Part shown: positions 36,559 to 48,480 of the stretch, one piece after another
Layout: each line of letters starts with the position of its first letter
Numbering within the stretch: position 1 is the first letter of the stretch
Source: Pseudomonas hefeiensis
Lineage (GTDB): Bacteria > Pseudomonadota > Gammaproteobacteria > Pseudomonadales > Pseudomonadaceae
Reading direction: 5' to 3'
Assembly (NCBI RefSeq): GCF_030687835.1
Contig: NZ_CP117449.1
Coordinates: forward strand, 806,001-870,000
DNA length: 64,000 nt
Translations under genes and position numbers: made by a program
The notes under the pieces: model-generated
Seen by the model: the letters and a program-made list of their open reading frames with translations, nothing else
What the model was told of the DNA's origin: nothing
The model's database searches: none

Positions 36559-37881
36559 CTAGCGGTTACGCAACCCTTCCAGCAGCTTGTGCGTCGGATA
36601 CCCATCCGCTGGCCAGCCGAACGACTGCTGGGCGCTGCGTATTGCCTTGCGGGTGTTGGCGCCGATGATGCCGTCGGGCGTGCCTGCGTCGAAGTTGTGT
36701 TTGCCCAGCAAGGTCTGCAGTTCGAAACGTTCACTGCGGCTCAACGGCAGATCGTCCTTTGGCCATTGCCCGCTGATCAGCCCCGCGCCCGCGAAGCGCT
36801 CTGACAGCAGACTCACCGCCAAAGCGTACGACGAGGAGTTGTTGTACTTGAGGATGGCGCGGAAGTTGTCGAGCACCAGGAAGGCCGGCCCGCGATAGCC
36901 GGCCGGCAGCAGCAGGGCCGCCGACAAGTGTTCGGCGCCGGCTGGGACCTGGCTGCCGTTGGGCAGGCTGACGCCCAGTTGCAGCCATTCGGAGACGGGT
37001 TTGCGGATCGCGCCATCGGCCAACGGGTAGTCGAACCCTTCTTTGAGCCGTACCTCGAAGCCCCACGGTTGCCCGCGCTGCCAGCCAGAGCTTTGCAGGT
37101 AGTGCGCGGTCGAGGCCAGGGCGTCGGTGGCGCTGCCCCAGATATCGCGGCGGCCGTCACCATCGAAGTCCACCGCATGGGTGTTGTACGTGGTGGGAAT
37201 GAATTGGGTCTGGCCCATGGCGCCGGCCCAGGAACCGAGCATTTTTTCCGGAGCGATATCGCCCTGCTGCAGGATCTGCAGCGCGGCGATCAGTTGCGCA
37301 TGGGCAAAACCTGGGCGCCGCCCTTCATAGGCCAGGGTCGCCAGGGAATTGATCACCGACTTGGTGCCCTGGAACTGACCGAAATTGCTTTCCATGCCCC
37401 ATACCGCCACCAGCGCCTGGCGATCGACGCCATAGCGCTGCTCGATGCTTTGCAGGATGTCGGCATGTTGTTGGACCAGGGTCTGGCCCCGGCGTACTCG
37501 CAGTGGCGACAGGGCTCCATCGAGGTATTCCCACACCGGACGGCTGAATTCCGGCTGGCTGCGGTCGGCCTTGATGACGCTCATGTCCGGGCTGACGCCG
37601 ATAAAGGCGCGATCAAACAGGTCGGCACGGATCCCGGCGGTCAGGGCTTGCTTGCGAAAACCGGCTTGCCATTCGGCGAAAGTTTGCGTGGGTGCGATGA
37701 CCAGGTTGTCACCGGTCGGAACCACCGGCGGCACGATGGCCGGAGCAGGCACGGCAGGGACGGTCTTGAGCGGTTGGGCGTCGGCGGCGGTAGGTTTCTC
37801 TGCGCAGGCAACAAGCAGAACGACGCTTGTGGCTGCAATCAATTGGCGCAAGGGCCAACGACGGGAAAGACAAAAGGGCAT
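36559..37881 (-). CDS. MltB-family lytic murein transglycosylase with peptidoglycan-binding domain (SltB3-like)
   Basis: 440 residues. The leader ends in VVLLVACAE, a good lipobox, so a lipoprotein is likely. The catalytic domain has the essential glutamate in VWGMESNFGQFQGTK and the GAMGQTQFIPTTYN and DFDGDGRRDIW motifs. The C-terminal 60 residues form a PG-binding-1 domain (LQTLLGKHNFDAGTPDGIIG). It cleaves glycan strands in the periplasm. Compared with the mltB gene at 26887 it adds the C-terminal binding module. A single gene on its strand; the next gene upstream is arfA. Confidence 0.93.
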   Translation of the reverse strand: MPFCLSRRWPLRQLIAATSVVLLVACAEKPTAADAQPLKTVPAVPAPAIVPPVVPTGDNLVIAPTQTFAEWQAGFRKQALTAGIRADLFDRAFIGVSPDMSVIKADRSQPEFSRPVWEYLDGALSPLRVRRGQTLVQQHADILQSIEQRYGVDRQALVAVWGMESNFGQFQGTKSVINSLATLAYEGRRPGFAHAQLIAALQILQQGDIAPEKMLGSWAGAMGQTQFIPTTYNTHAVDFDGDGRRDIWGSATDALASTAHYLQSSGWQRGQPWGFEVRLKEGFDYPLADGAIRKPVSEWLQLGVSLPNGSQVPAGAEHLSAALLLPAGYRGPAFLVLDNFRAILKYNNSSSYALAVSLLSERFAGAGLISGQWPKDDLPLSRSERFELQTLLGKHNFDAGTPDGIIGANTRKAIRSAQQSFGWPADGYPTHKLLEGLRNR

Positions 37882-37954
37882 GCACGGGTCCAGATAAACA
37901 AATCAGATGCTGACCTTATCATGCGCAAAGGAGAATAGGGCTGGTCCGGGTGTT

Positions 37955-38119
37955 TCAAGCCGCCACAAAGCAAGAAGCCTCCCAGTTGTCAGACTGGAAG
38001 GCTTCGCGGCGGTAGCTGCCTTTGCCCTTGGCGGGTCGTTCCTGGCGGCTACGGAACAGGGGCTGGGCGATGATGGATTTGGCCTTGTTGGGGCCATGCT
38101 TGGATGGCTTTTTGCTCAT
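37955..38119 (-). CDS. arfA: Alternative ribosome-rescue factor A
   Basis: A 54-residue protein recognised by its core KGKGSYRRE...NWEAS, the signature of ArfA, preceded by [10 protein letters not shown]. ArfA brings RF2 to ribosomes stalled on messages without a stop codon, as a backup to tmRNA. The true start is ATG 38119 (N-terminus [14 protein letters not shown]), not the longer open frame. A strong hairpin lies within the coding region at 37974-38005 near the stop, the known regulatory feature in enterobacteria. Such short genes are often left unannotated. Confidence 0.88.
   Translation of the reverse strand: MSKKPSKHGPNKAKSIIAQPLFRSRQERPAKGKGSYRREAFQSDNWEASCFVAA
37974..38005 (-). promoter_or_regulatory. 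Hairpin inside arfA coding region
   Basis: On the arfA strand GAAGCCTTCCAG pairs with CTGGGAGGCTTC (twelve base pairs including one G-U) around an eight-base loop, over the codons for the conserved NWEAS and ending 19 bases before the stop codon. In E. coli the equivalent hairpin is cut by RNase III or stops transcription, so arfA mRNA lacks a stop codon and the protein is made stably only when tmRNA fails. Confidence 0.8.
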
Positions 38120-38253
38120 GATGGGTCTCTCGTGGGTGGGTTTTACGGGGCAAATCATGGGGCAGCGTTGGGTGGTTGTCCAGTCCCTGCATTGTGCAGA
38201 AAGTGTCATTCAGACGGACACATGACCTGTGGCGAGAGGAATTGCCCCTCTCT

Positions 38254-38342
38254 GTGGGAGCAAAGCTTGCTCGCGATACAGACACCTCGGTTTCAGACGC
38301 ACCGCGTTGCTTTCATCGCGGGCAAGCCTTGCTCCCACAGAT
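38254..38342. repeat. REPIN
   Basis: Forward unit (about 38255-38279, GTGGGAGCAAAGCTTGCTCGCG) and inverted unit (about 38317-38341) between arfA and holA. Confidence 0.87.
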
Positions 38343-38374
38343 ATCTGCGCAGCAGAACAGTCTTCAGTGAGTGC

Positions 38375-39412
38375 TTACTCGGCAGGCAATGCCAATCGCT
38401 GCCCAGCCATCAACAGTGACAAGCGACTGAGGCTCATCCACGGTGAACCGGCGGCTTGGCCCTTGATCTGCGCATCGATACGCTGGGCTTCGAGCAGCAG
38501 TTGCGCCCAGCGCGATGCCGAATAGCGTTGCAGGGCCTTGCTCATCAGTGGCTTGCGTTTGTCCCACACCGGCGGGCGGGCCTGGCTGAAGGCCTTGTCC
38601 AACGGTACCCCCTGGCTGTATTGCAGTGAGAGGTTGGCCAGCAGGCGCAACTCCCGGGCCAGCGCCCAGAGGATCACCGGTGGCTCGACGCCCTCGCCCC
38701 GCAGGCCTTCAAGCATGCGCAGAGCGTGGGCGGCTTCACCGTTGAGGATCGCATCGGTCAGCCCGAACACATCGAAACGCGCACTGTCGGCCACGGCGGC
38801 CTGTACCGTTTCCACGGTGATCTGTCCGCCCTCGGCCATCAGCTTGAGTTTTTCGATTTCCTGAGCGGCGGCCAGCAGGTTGCCTTCGACCCGGGCAGCG
38901 ATCAGTTCCACTGCATCCTGGCTGGCCGAGAGGCCGGCCTGGGACAGGCGCTGGCGGATCCAGCTGGGCAACTGGCTGACGTCCACCGGCCAGATCTGTA
39001 CGAACTGGGTCTGCTGACCCTCGACCAGGGCCTTGCCCCATTTGGTTTTCTGCGCACTGCCATCGAGTTTTGGCAGGCTGATGAGCAGCACCGTGTCCTC
39101 GGCCGGACGTGAGCAATATTCGATCAGCGCGGCGGCGCCTTTGTCTCCGGGTTTGCCAGACGGCAAGCGCAGTTCCAGCAGGCGTTTTTCCGCGAACAGC
39201 GACATGCTCGCCCCGGCCTGCAACAGCGTGCCCCAGTCAAAACTGGCGTCGGCGGCGAACACCTGGCGTTCGTCGAAGCCTTGCTGACGAGCGGCAGAGC
39301 GGATGGCGTCGGCGGCTTCCTGACACAGCAGCGGATCATCACCACTGATGATGTAGACCGGCGCGAGGGCGCCTTGCAGGTGTTTGCCGAGTTGGGCGGG
39401 AGCGAGCTTCAT
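38375..39412 (-). CDS. holA: DNA polymerase III delta subunit
   Basis: 345 residues. The delta subunit opens the beta clamp as part of the clamp loader. Recognisable elements are the opening [36 protein letters not shown] (clamp-contact region) and C-terminal collar-domain segments [13 protein letters not shown] and [13 protein letters not shown] at 39412 gives the normal length. It lies 39 bases after lptE on the same strand; leuS-lptE-holA is the conserved order in gammaproteobacteria. Confidence 0.96.
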   Translation of the reverse strand: MKLAPAQLGKHLQGALAPVYIISGDDPLLCQEAADAIRSAARQQGFDERQVFAADASFDWGTLLQAGASMSLFAEKRLLELRLPSGKPGDKGAAALIEYCSRPAEDTVLLISLPKLDGSAQKTKWGKALVEGQQTQFVQIWPVDVSQLPSWIRQRLSQAGLSASQDAVELIAARVEGNLLAAAQEIEKLKLMAEGGQITVETVQAAVADSARFDVFGLTDAILNGEAAHALRMLEGLRGEGVEPPVILWALARELRLLANLSLQYSQGVPLDKAFSQARPPVWDKRKPLMSKALQRYSASRWAQLLLEAQRIDAQIKGQAAGSPWMSLSRLSLLMAGQRLALPAE

Positions 39413-39451
39413 AAGAGAAGGCGAGCGGGGCGCCGGAGCGCCCCGCAAGGC

Positions 39452-40057
39452 TTATTCAGACGGGATTTGCATTGGCGACTGTTGCGGGGTTTCCGCCTCA
39501 GCCTTGCGTGCTGCTTCCAGTGCGTCGGCTTCTGCCTTGGCGCGGGCGTCGGCGGTCTGCTGCAACTGGTCCAGTTGGGCCGGGGTCAGTTGTTGCAGGC
39601 GCAGCATCATGCGTTGCACGAGGTCACGACGCATTTCGCCACGCACTTCACTCGATTCCTGGTCGGAGCCGGTGATGTTATTGCCATCGTGCAGGTAGAC
39701 CTTCTGCACTTGCAGTTTGTCGTCCAGCAGCACCAGGTTGTTCTGGCCGCGGATCTCATAGTTCAGGACGTTGTTGAGTTCGTACTCGGCCGAACGGCCG
39801 GCACCGGCATAACTCAAGCTGCGCTGGCTTTGCTGTTCGCTGGTCAGCACCAGTTTGTACGGAGCGCCGTTGTAGACCTTCACGCCGCTGTTCTCCAGCG
39901 TGTCGCGCAGCATCTTCACGGTATCGCCATAAGCGTCCCGGGCGCTGAGGTCCAGCTCCGTGATGGCCAGTTCGGTGGTGCCGGTGCCGCGCAGTTGGAA
40001 GCCGCAGGCGCTCAACAGGACCGCCAGGCCCATTACCAGCAGATTACGTTTGATCAT
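39452..40057 (-). CDS. lptE: LPS-assembly lipoprotein LptE
   Basis: 201 residues with a lipobox LLSAC at about residue 18. LptE plugs the LptD barrel in the outer membrane and helps insert [16 protein letters not shown] after the lipidated Cys and the [24 protein letters not shown] core match the family. The C-terminal tail is rich in Ala, Glu and Gln and probably disordered. It lies between leuS (88 bases upstream) and holA. Confidence 0.95.
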   Translation of the reverse strand: MIKRNLLVMGLAVLLSACGFQLRGTGTTELAITELDLSARDAYGDTVKMLRDTLENSGVKVYNGAPYKLVLTSEQQSQRSLSYAGAGRSAEYELNNVLNYEIRGQNNLVLLDDKLQVQKVYLHDGNNITGSDQESSEVRGEMRRDLVQRMMLRLQQLTPAQLDQLQQTADARAKAEADALEAARKAEAETPQQSPMQIPSE

Positions 40058-40145
40058 CTTGTTGCTCCCCTTGAAACCCTATGGCTCGACAGTGCGGCCC
40101 CGCAGGTTATATTCGGCGCCCGGCCCAAGCCGGCGCCCGATCCAA

Positions 40146-42998
<2,853 letters not shown>

Positions 42999-43045
42999 CT
43001 AAGCTTCTCAATGGGGAGTGAGTCTTATCTTCAATGAGGTGAGGG

Positions 43046-43366
43046 ATGGTTGAATCACAACGAAAAGTAACTACACCTGAGTTGTACGAAAAACTGATCG
43101 ATCGTCTCGGGGTGGCCCTGGACGCTGCAAGAACCGCCGGTCGCTTGCGCGATGAACGCCCGGCAGAGTTGGAACTGCGTGGCTTGACCCCCGCGGAGTT
43201 CGAGCTGGTCAAGGCTTACCTTGAGCAGGTCGGGCATCAAGCCCCCACCAGTGGGGCCCAGCTACTCAAGCGCCTCGATACGCCCCGTTCGGCCAAGGTT
43301 GTATGGCTCAAGGATCGGACACCCACCAGGGATGCTGTAAAAGTCCGGTCACTGCAGTTCAAGTAA
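43046..43366 (+). CDS. Hypothetical protein, 106 residues
   Basis: I do not recognise a family. The protein is soluble, charged and probably helical in its first half (TPELYEKLIDRLGVALDAAR, then ELELRGLTPAEFELVKAYLEQ) with a basic C-terminal part (KVVWLKDRTPTRDAVK). No signal peptide, membrane segment or cysteine is present. A good GAGGTGAGGG ribosome-binding site precedes ATG 43046, and base composition matches the neighbours, which supports a real gene. It is divergent from leuS. Confidence 0.7.
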   Translation: MVESQRKVTTPELYEKLIDRLGVALDAARTAGRLRDERPAELELRGLTPAEFELVKAYLEQVGHQAPTSGAQLLKRLDTPRSAKVVWLKDRTPTRDAVKVRSLQFK

Positions 43367-43469
43367 AGCCGGATTCACGCTTGTCGCTTTTTTTGATTCA
43401 AGGTTATTTCGAATCTGTTGTCGCTTTGCGTCAACCCACCTAGGCTTCGGGCATCTATGGAGATGCCCG

Positions 43470-44231
43470 ATGCCGTTTCGCTATTTCATCAAACAACTTT
43501 TATTGCCGCCCGGCATTCTTTTGCTGCTGTTGGTGCTTGCCTGGTGGTGGCGCAACTCCCGGCCGCGCCTGGCGCGCCTGTGTTTCATTGCAGGGGTGGG
43601 CGGTTTCTGGCTGATGAGTTTGCCCGTGGTGGTGCAATGGAGCGCCAAGGCGCTGGAGCGCGAGCCGCCGCTGCCTCGCAGCGAATGGGGGACGCTGGCA
43701 CAACGTGCCGATGCCATCGTGGTGCTCGGTTCGGGCCGTGATCGCGGTGACCTGGCCTGGGGCACCGACCAGCCCACCGGCATCGGTCTGGAGCGCCAGC
43801 GGTATGCGGCGCGACTGGCCAAGGCGTCGGGATTACCGGTGCTGACCAGCGGCGGCCTGCACTATGGCTCCCCGCCGAGTGAGGCGAAATTGATGGCCGA
43901 TTCGATGCTCGATGATTTTGGTGTCACCGTGCGCTGGCAGGAAGGGCGCAGCCGCACGACCTGGGAAAACGCCCGAATGAGCGCCGAAATCTTAATACCG
44001 CAGGGGATCAGACGAGTCGTGGTGGTGACCCATGCGTCGCACATGCCACGGGCGGTCTGGAGTTTCGAGCGCTCGGGGTTTGAAGTGGTGCCTGCACCGG
44101 TGGGTTTTCTGGGGCAGGACAATGCCCGCCCGCTGGGCGGCTGGATGCCGGAGTTCAAGTCGATCTGGCAGTCGGGGCAGTTGATGAACGAGGCGGTGGG
44201 GCAGGTGGGGTACAGGTTGTTCTATCGCTGA
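43470..44231 (+). CDS. YdcF/ElyC/SanA family (DUF218) membrane protein
   Basis: 253 residues with two N-terminal membrane helices (LLLPPGILLLLLVLAWWW and a second ending WLMSLPVVV) and a DUF218 domain facing the periplasm or cytosol: DAIVVLGSGRDRGD, LPVLTSGGLHYGSPPSEA, RSRTTWENARMSA and VVVVTHASHMPRAVWSF. The family includes ElyC and SanA, which affect envelope integrity and lipid-carrier metabolism in E. coli. Function here is inferred. It starts about 100 bases after the hypothetical gene. Confidence 0.9.
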   Translation: MPFRYFIKQLLLPPGILLLLLVLAWWWRNSRPRLARLCFIAGVGGFWLMSLPVVVQWSAKALEREPPLPRSEWGTLAQRADAIVVLGSGRDRGDLAWGTDQPTGIGLERQRYAARLAKASGLPVLTSGGLHYGSPPSEAKLMADSMLDDFGVTVRWQEGRSRTTWENARMSAEILIPQGIRRVVVVTHASHMPRAVWSFERSGFEVVPAPVGFLGQDNARPLGGWMPEFKSIWQSGQLMNEAVGQVGYRLFYR

Positions 44232-44250
44232 GTATTTGGAGGGGCGGGAC

Positions 44251-44343
44251 CTCTGTGGGAGCAAGGCTTGCCCGCGATGAAATCGACGCGGTCCTGCCGT
44301 GGGAACAGGGCGTCTGCATCGCGGGCAAGCCTTGCTCCCACAG
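44251..44343. repeat. REPIN
   Basis: Forward unit (about 44254-44279) and inverted unit (about 44317-44342), variant with GCAAGGCTTGCCCGCGA cores, between the convergent YdcF-family and lnt genes. Confidence 0.88.
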
Positions 44344-44381
44344 GAAACTTGTTGACCCCAAGAGGTTTGCCCGCCGCGGGA

Positions 44382-45905
44382 TCAAACCGTCTTGGCCATC
44401 CGGCTGGCGATCAAGGCCCAGCCCAGCAGCAACACACACACGATGATCAGCGGCCACGAGCGCCATTGCAGGTATGGCGTCAGCCCGTGCATCGGCACCA
44501 CTTCGCCGTACAGGATGCCACGCTCGAATTGCGGGATCTGTGCGGTGATCTGGCCGAAGGGGTTGATCAGGCCGGTGACGCCGTTGTTGGTGGAGCGGAT
44601 CATCCAGCGACCGGCTTCCAGGGCGCGCATCTGCGCCATTTGCAGGTGTTGCAGCGGGCCGATCGAGGTGCCGAACCAGGTGTCGTTGCTGATGGTCAGC
44701 AGCAGGTCGCTGCGCGCCGAGAGGCCAGCGGCGAACTCCGGGTAGACCACTTCATAACAGATGAACGGCGCGATCTGGTAGCCCTTGGCTTGCAGCAAAG
44801 GCTGGTCGGCCGGGCCCCGGGCGAAGTCGGACATGGGGAGATCGAAGAACGCGATCAAGCCACGCAGGATGTCCTGCAACGGCACATATTCACCAAAGGG
44901 CACCAGTTTTTGCTTCAGGTAAGTGCCATCACCTTCGCCGGTCACGGTGATGCCGTTGAAATAACGCTTCTGCTGGTGCACCAGTTGGCGAATCGGGACG
45001 CCGGTAATCAGCGCCGAATTTCGCTCAGCGGCAAAGGTGCCCATCATGTCCAGGTAGCCCTGGGCCGATTCCTTGAGCACCGGGACTGCCGTTTCCGGCC
45101 AGATCAACAGGTCGACGCGTTTGGAGGCAAAACTCATGTCGCGGTACAACGCCAGTTGCGCGTTGAGCTGCTCCGGGTCCCACTTCATGCTTTGTTCGAT
45201 GTTGCCCTGGATCGCCGCGACGCTCAGCGGATCGCCCGAAGGGCTGGTCCAGGCATGGCCTTTGAGCGCCATGCCGGCGACCCACGGGCCGATCAGCAGG
45301 ACCACGCCCGCTGCGATAAAGCCTTTGCGCCTGGTGCGGATCAACCGTGGCGCGTTGTACAGCAGCGCGGCGGTCAGGGCCAGGGTGAAGGACATCAGCC
45401 ACATCCCGCCCAACGGCGCGAGGCCGGCCAACGGGCCGTCAAGTTGGCTGTAACCGGAATACAGCCACGGAAACCCGGTGAGGAACCAGCCGCGAAAGGC
45501 TTCCTGGCCCAGCCACAGGGCGGCGAAGGCCAGGGCGTCGGCCAGCGGGGCTTCGTTACGCCGTAGCCACCGCGCCCAGAGCCAGGCGGGCAGGGCGAAA
45601 AACCAGGCAATGGCGGCGATGAACAGCAGCATCAAAAAACCGGCGAGCAGCACCGAGGCGCCGCCGAAGTTGTGAATGCTGACGTAGATCCAGCTGGTGC
45701 CGGCGCCAAACAGGCCGAAACCGAAGCACCAGCCACGGCCGATGGCCTGGCGCGGTGAAAGCTCGCGCAGACCCGCATAGAACAACCCGACCGCCAGCAG
45801 TGCCAGTGGCCAGATGTCGAACGGCGCCAGGGCCAGGGTGGTGATCGCGCCAGCCGCCATGGCCAGCAGGTTACCGGGCCAGCCGGGGCGGGTTATCCAG
45901 CGCAT
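44382..45905 (-). CDS. lnt: Apolipoprotein N-acyltransferase
   Basis: 507 residues. Lnt adds the third acyl chain to lipoproteins in the inner membrane; RlpA, LptE and several other lipoproteins of this window are likely substrates. Six to seven N-terminal helices are followed by a periplasmic nitrilase-like domain with the catalytic triad Glu (LIWPETAVPV), Lys (KQKLVPFGEYVP) and Cys (IAPFICYEVVYPE). It follows corC by 27 bases in the ybeZ-ybeY-corC-lnt row, the usual arrangement. Confidence 0.96.
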   Translation of the reverse strand: MRWITRPGWPGNLLAMAAGAITTLALAPFDIWPLALLAVGLFYAGLRELSPRQAIGRGWCFGFGLFGAGTSWIYVSIHNFGGASVLLAGFLMLLFIAAIAWFFALPAWLWARWLRRNEAPLADALAFAALWLGQEAFRGWFLTGFPWLYSGYSQLDGPLAGLAPLGGMWLMSFTLALTAALLYNAPRLIRTRRKGFIAAGVVLLIGPWVAGMALKGHAWTSPSGDPLSVAAIQGNIEQSMKWDPEQLNAQLALYRDMSFASKRVDLLIWPETAVPVLKESAQGYLDMMGTFAAERNSALITGVPIRQLVHQQKRYFNGITVTGEGDGTYLKQKLVPFGEYVPLQDILRGLIAFFDLPMSDFARGPADQPLLQAKGYQIAPFICYEVVYPEFAAGLSARSDLLLTISNDTWFGTSIGPLQHLQMAQMRALEAGRWMIRSTNNGVTGLINPFGQITAQIPQFERGILYGEVVPMHGLTPYLQWRSWPLIIVCVLLLGWALIASRMAKTV

Positions 45906-45932
45906 GTGTGTCCTTAGCGGGTCTCGCAGGGT

Positions 45933-46772
45933 TTATCGGGCAATGGGTGACAGGCGCAGCAAGTGAATCCGACGGCTGTCGGCGTTCAGGATGCGAAAGC
46001 GCCAGGAGCCGATTTCCGTGGTTTCATTGCGCTTGGGCAGATGCCCGAAAGCACTCATCACCAGGCCGCCGACGGTGTCGAACTCATCGTCGGAGAATTG
46101 GCTGTCGAAGAACTCGTTGAAGTTCTCGATCGGCGTCAGGGCCTTGATCAGGAAGTCGCCGCTGGGCAGCGGCTTGATGTAGCTGTCTTCCTCGACGTCG
46201 TGCTCGTCTTCGATGTCGCCGACGATCTGCTCAAGCACGTCTTCGATGGTGACCAGCCCGGCCACGCCGCCATATTCGTCGATGACGATGGCCATGTGGT
46301 TGTGGTTGGCGCGAAATTCACGCAGCAGCACGTTCAGGCGCTTGGACTCGGGCACGAAGGTGGCCGGGCGCAGCAAGTCTTTGATGTTGAAGCTGTCGCC
46401 GTTCTCCTGAAGGATCAGCGGCAGCAGATCCTTGGCCAGCAGCACGCCCATGACGTCGTCATGGCTCTCGCCGACGACCGGGTAGCGCGAGTGAGCGGAA
46501 TCAACCACGGCGGGCAGGAATTCGCGAGGTGTCTGGGTCGCCTTGATGCTGACCATCTGCGAACGGGGGACCATGATGTCCCGCACTTGCAGGTCAGCGA
46601 CCTGGATGGCGCCTTCGACGATGGCCAGCGCTTCGCTGTCCAGCAGTTTGTTCTGGTGTGCATCGCGCAGCAGCTCCAGCAGCTCCTGGCGGTTTTTCGG
46701 CTCATGGGCAAAAGCCTGGGTGAGCTTGCCCAGCCATGACTTCTGCCCGTTGCTCGATCGATCTTCGCTCAT
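45933..46772 (-). CDS. corC: CorC/HlyC family transporter-associated CBS protein
   Basis: 279 residues. Two CBS domains (about 65-190; VRDIMVPRSQMVSI marks the first) and a C-terminal CorC_HlyC domain with DEYGGVAGLVTIEDVLEQIVGDIEDEHD. It lacks the membrane DUF21 domain, as E. coli CorC does. Linked to magnesium/cobalt efflux; the biochemical role is unsettled. ATG at 46772 gives the family start MSEDRSSNGQ. It lies 40 bases after ybeY. Confidence 0.94.
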   Translation of the reverse strand: MSEDRSSNGQKSWLGKLTQAFAHEPKNRQELLELLRDAHQNKLLDSEALAIVEGAIQVADLQVRDIMVPRSQMVSIKATQTPREFLPAVVDSAHSRYPVVGESHDDVMGVLLAKDLLPLILQENGDSFNIKDLLRPATFVPESKRLNVLLREFRANHNHMAIVIDEYGGVAGLVTIEDVLEQIVGDIEDEHDVEEDSYIKPLPSGDFLIKALTPIENFNEFFDSQFSDDEFDTVGGLVMSAFGHLPKRNETTEIGSWRFRILNADSRRIHLLRLSPIAR

Positions 46773-46812
46773 AGCGATTACTCTGAATCCTTTGTCGTTA
46801 CAGGTTGATGTA

Positions 46813-47271
46813 TCAGTCTTCGTCGCCGGCGTAGGGGTCGGGGTGACCCAGCTCTGCAAGCAACGTTCGTTCCAGTGATTCCATTTCCAGGGCTTCGTCA
46901 TCTTCTATATGGTCGTAACCCAGCAGATGCAAGCAGCCGTGAATCACCAGATGGGCCCAGTGGGCCTCAGCGGTCTTGCCTTGTTCGGCAGCTTCGCGCT
47001 CCACCACCGGGATGCAGATCACCAGATCGCCCAGCAGCGGTATGTCGAGAAGTTCGTCGGGCACGTCGGCGGGGAACGACAACACATTGGTGGCGTAGTC
47101 TTTCTGCCGCCAGGTGTGGTTCAGCTCGCGACCTTCGGCCTCGTCCACCAGGCGGATGGTCAGTTCCGAGTCGGCGCTGCGCTGGCGCAGGGCCAGCTCG
47201 CACCATTGGCGCAACTGAGCTTCGCTGGGGGCGGGTCGTTCGCTGGCCAGTTGCAGGTCAAGTTCAAGCAT
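46813..47271 (-). CDS. ybeY: Endoribonuclease YbeY (rRNA maturation)
   Basis: 152 residues. YbeY is a zinc-dependent RNase needed for 16S rRNA 3' processing and late ribosome quality control. The H-x3-H-x5-H zinc motif is plain in [15 protein letters not shown], with [18 protein letters not shown] upstream. ATG at 47271 overlaps the end of ybeZ by eight bases, so translation is coupled. The C-terminal DPYAGDED tail is acidic. Confidence 0.96.
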   Translation of the reverse strand: MLELDLQLASERPAPSEAQLRQWCELALRQRSADSELTIRLVDEAEGRELNHTWRQKDYATNVLSFPADVPDELLDIPLLGDLVICIPVVEREAAEQGKTAEAHWAHLVIHGCLHLLGYDHIEDDEALEMESLERTLLAELGHPDPYAGDED

Positions 47272-48274
47272 CGTGGCGATTGCCCTTGTCTGCGGTCGCC
47301 AGCTCATCCTGATGATTCTCGAAGCGCTCGTAGGCTTCGACGATGCGCTGCACCAATGGATGGCGCACGACGTCCTTGGGCATGAAATGCGTGAAACTGA
47401 TGCCCGGCACGTCCTTGAGCACCTGAATCACATGGTTCAGCCCGGATTTGGTGCCGCGGGGCAGGTCGACCTGGGTGATGTCCCCGGTGATGACCGCGGT
47501 GGAGCCGAAGCCGATCCGAGTCAGAAACATTTTCATCTGCTCGACGGTGGTGTTCTGGCTTTCGTCGAGGATGATGAAGCTGTTGTTCAGCGTACGACCG
47601 CGCATGTAGGCCAGCGGCGCGACCTCGATGACCTGGCGTTCGATCAGCTTGGCGACATATTCGAAGCCGAGCATTTCGTACAGCGCGTCATACAGCGGAC
47701 GCAAATACGGGTCGATTTTCTGCGCCAGATCCCCAGGCAGGAAGCCGAGTTTTTCCCCCGCTTCAACCGCCGGGCGCACCAGCAGGATGCGGCGCACCTG
47801 TTCGCGCTCCAGCGCATCGACGGCGCAGGCCACAGCCAGGTAGGTCTTGCCGGTACCGGCCGGACCGATGCCGAAGTTGATGTCGTTGCCCAGGATTTCC
47901 TTCACGTAGCGCTGCTGATTCAAGCCGCGAGGGCGAATCATGCCTTTTTTCGTGCGCAAGGCCACGGCAGGTTCCGACGGAGCGTGGTTATCGAGCTCTT
48001 CCAGGGCCGACTCCTGCAGGAACAGGTGGACGGTGTCCGGCGACAACTCGTTTCCCTTGGTTTCCCGATAGAGACGGCGCAGCAGATTTTCCGCGGAGGT
48101 GGTGTGCTTGGGTTCGCCGATCAGTTCGAACTGGTTTCCGCGGTTGCGGATCTCGATGGCCAGGCGCTGTTCGATCAAGCGCAGATGCTCGTCGAATTGC
48201 CCGCACAGATTGGCGAAGCGGCGAGCCTCAAAGGGCTCGAGAATGAAACGATGTGGTTCGATGGGTGCGTTCAA
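47264..48274 (-). CDS. ybeZ: PhoH-like ATPase YbeZ
   Basis: 336 residues. PhoH-family ATPase/RNA-helicase-like protein that partners YbeY. Walker A is [11 protein letters not shown], Walker [12 protein letters not shown], with [12 protein letters not shown] and the RGLNQQRYV segment upstream. The start is inferred to be TTG at 48274 ([10 protein letters not shown]), because no ATG or GTG lies nearby and the open frame upstream translates a REP repeat. GGCGG lies about ten bases before the TTG. It heads the ybeZ-ybeY-corC-lnt row. Confidence 0.92.
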   Translation of the reverse strand: MNAPIEPHRFILEPFEARRFANLCGQFDEHLRLIEQRLAIEIRNRGNQFELIGEPKHTTSAENLLRRLYRETKGNELSPDTVHLFLQESALEELDNHAPSEPAVALRTKKGMIRPRGLNQQRYVKEILGNDINFGIGPAGTGKTYLAVACAVDALEREQVRRILLVRPAVEAGEKLGFLPGDLAQKIDPYLRPLYDALYEMLGFEYVAKLIERQVIEVAPLAYMRGRTLNNSFIILDESQNTTVEQMKMFLTRIGFGSTAVITGDITQVDLPRGTKSGLNHVIQVLKDVPGISFTHFMPKDVVRHPLVQRIVEAYERFENHQDELATADKGNRHDA

Positions 48275-48365
48275 GGTCGTTTTTAGCCGCCCTGGGGCAA
48301 TTAAGATGAAATCAAGGATAACGCCAGTAGGCTGGGGGCGAAAGCTCTTAATAAACCGAGCAATC

Positions 48366-48454
48366 TGGTGGGAGCAAGGCTTGAGCGCGATGAATGCCAC
48401 TCGGTCCCTCAAGAGTTGAGGCGCCTGTATCGCGGGCAAGCCTTGCTCCCACAA
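48366..48454. repeat. REPIN
   Basis: Forward unit (about 48369-48393, with a decayed TTGAGCGCGA end) and inverted unit (about 48430-48453) in the 206-base gap between miaB and ybeZ, both on the minus strand. Confidence 0.85.
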
Positions 48455-48480
48455 GTTCTGTGTTCACAGGAAATCGGGGG

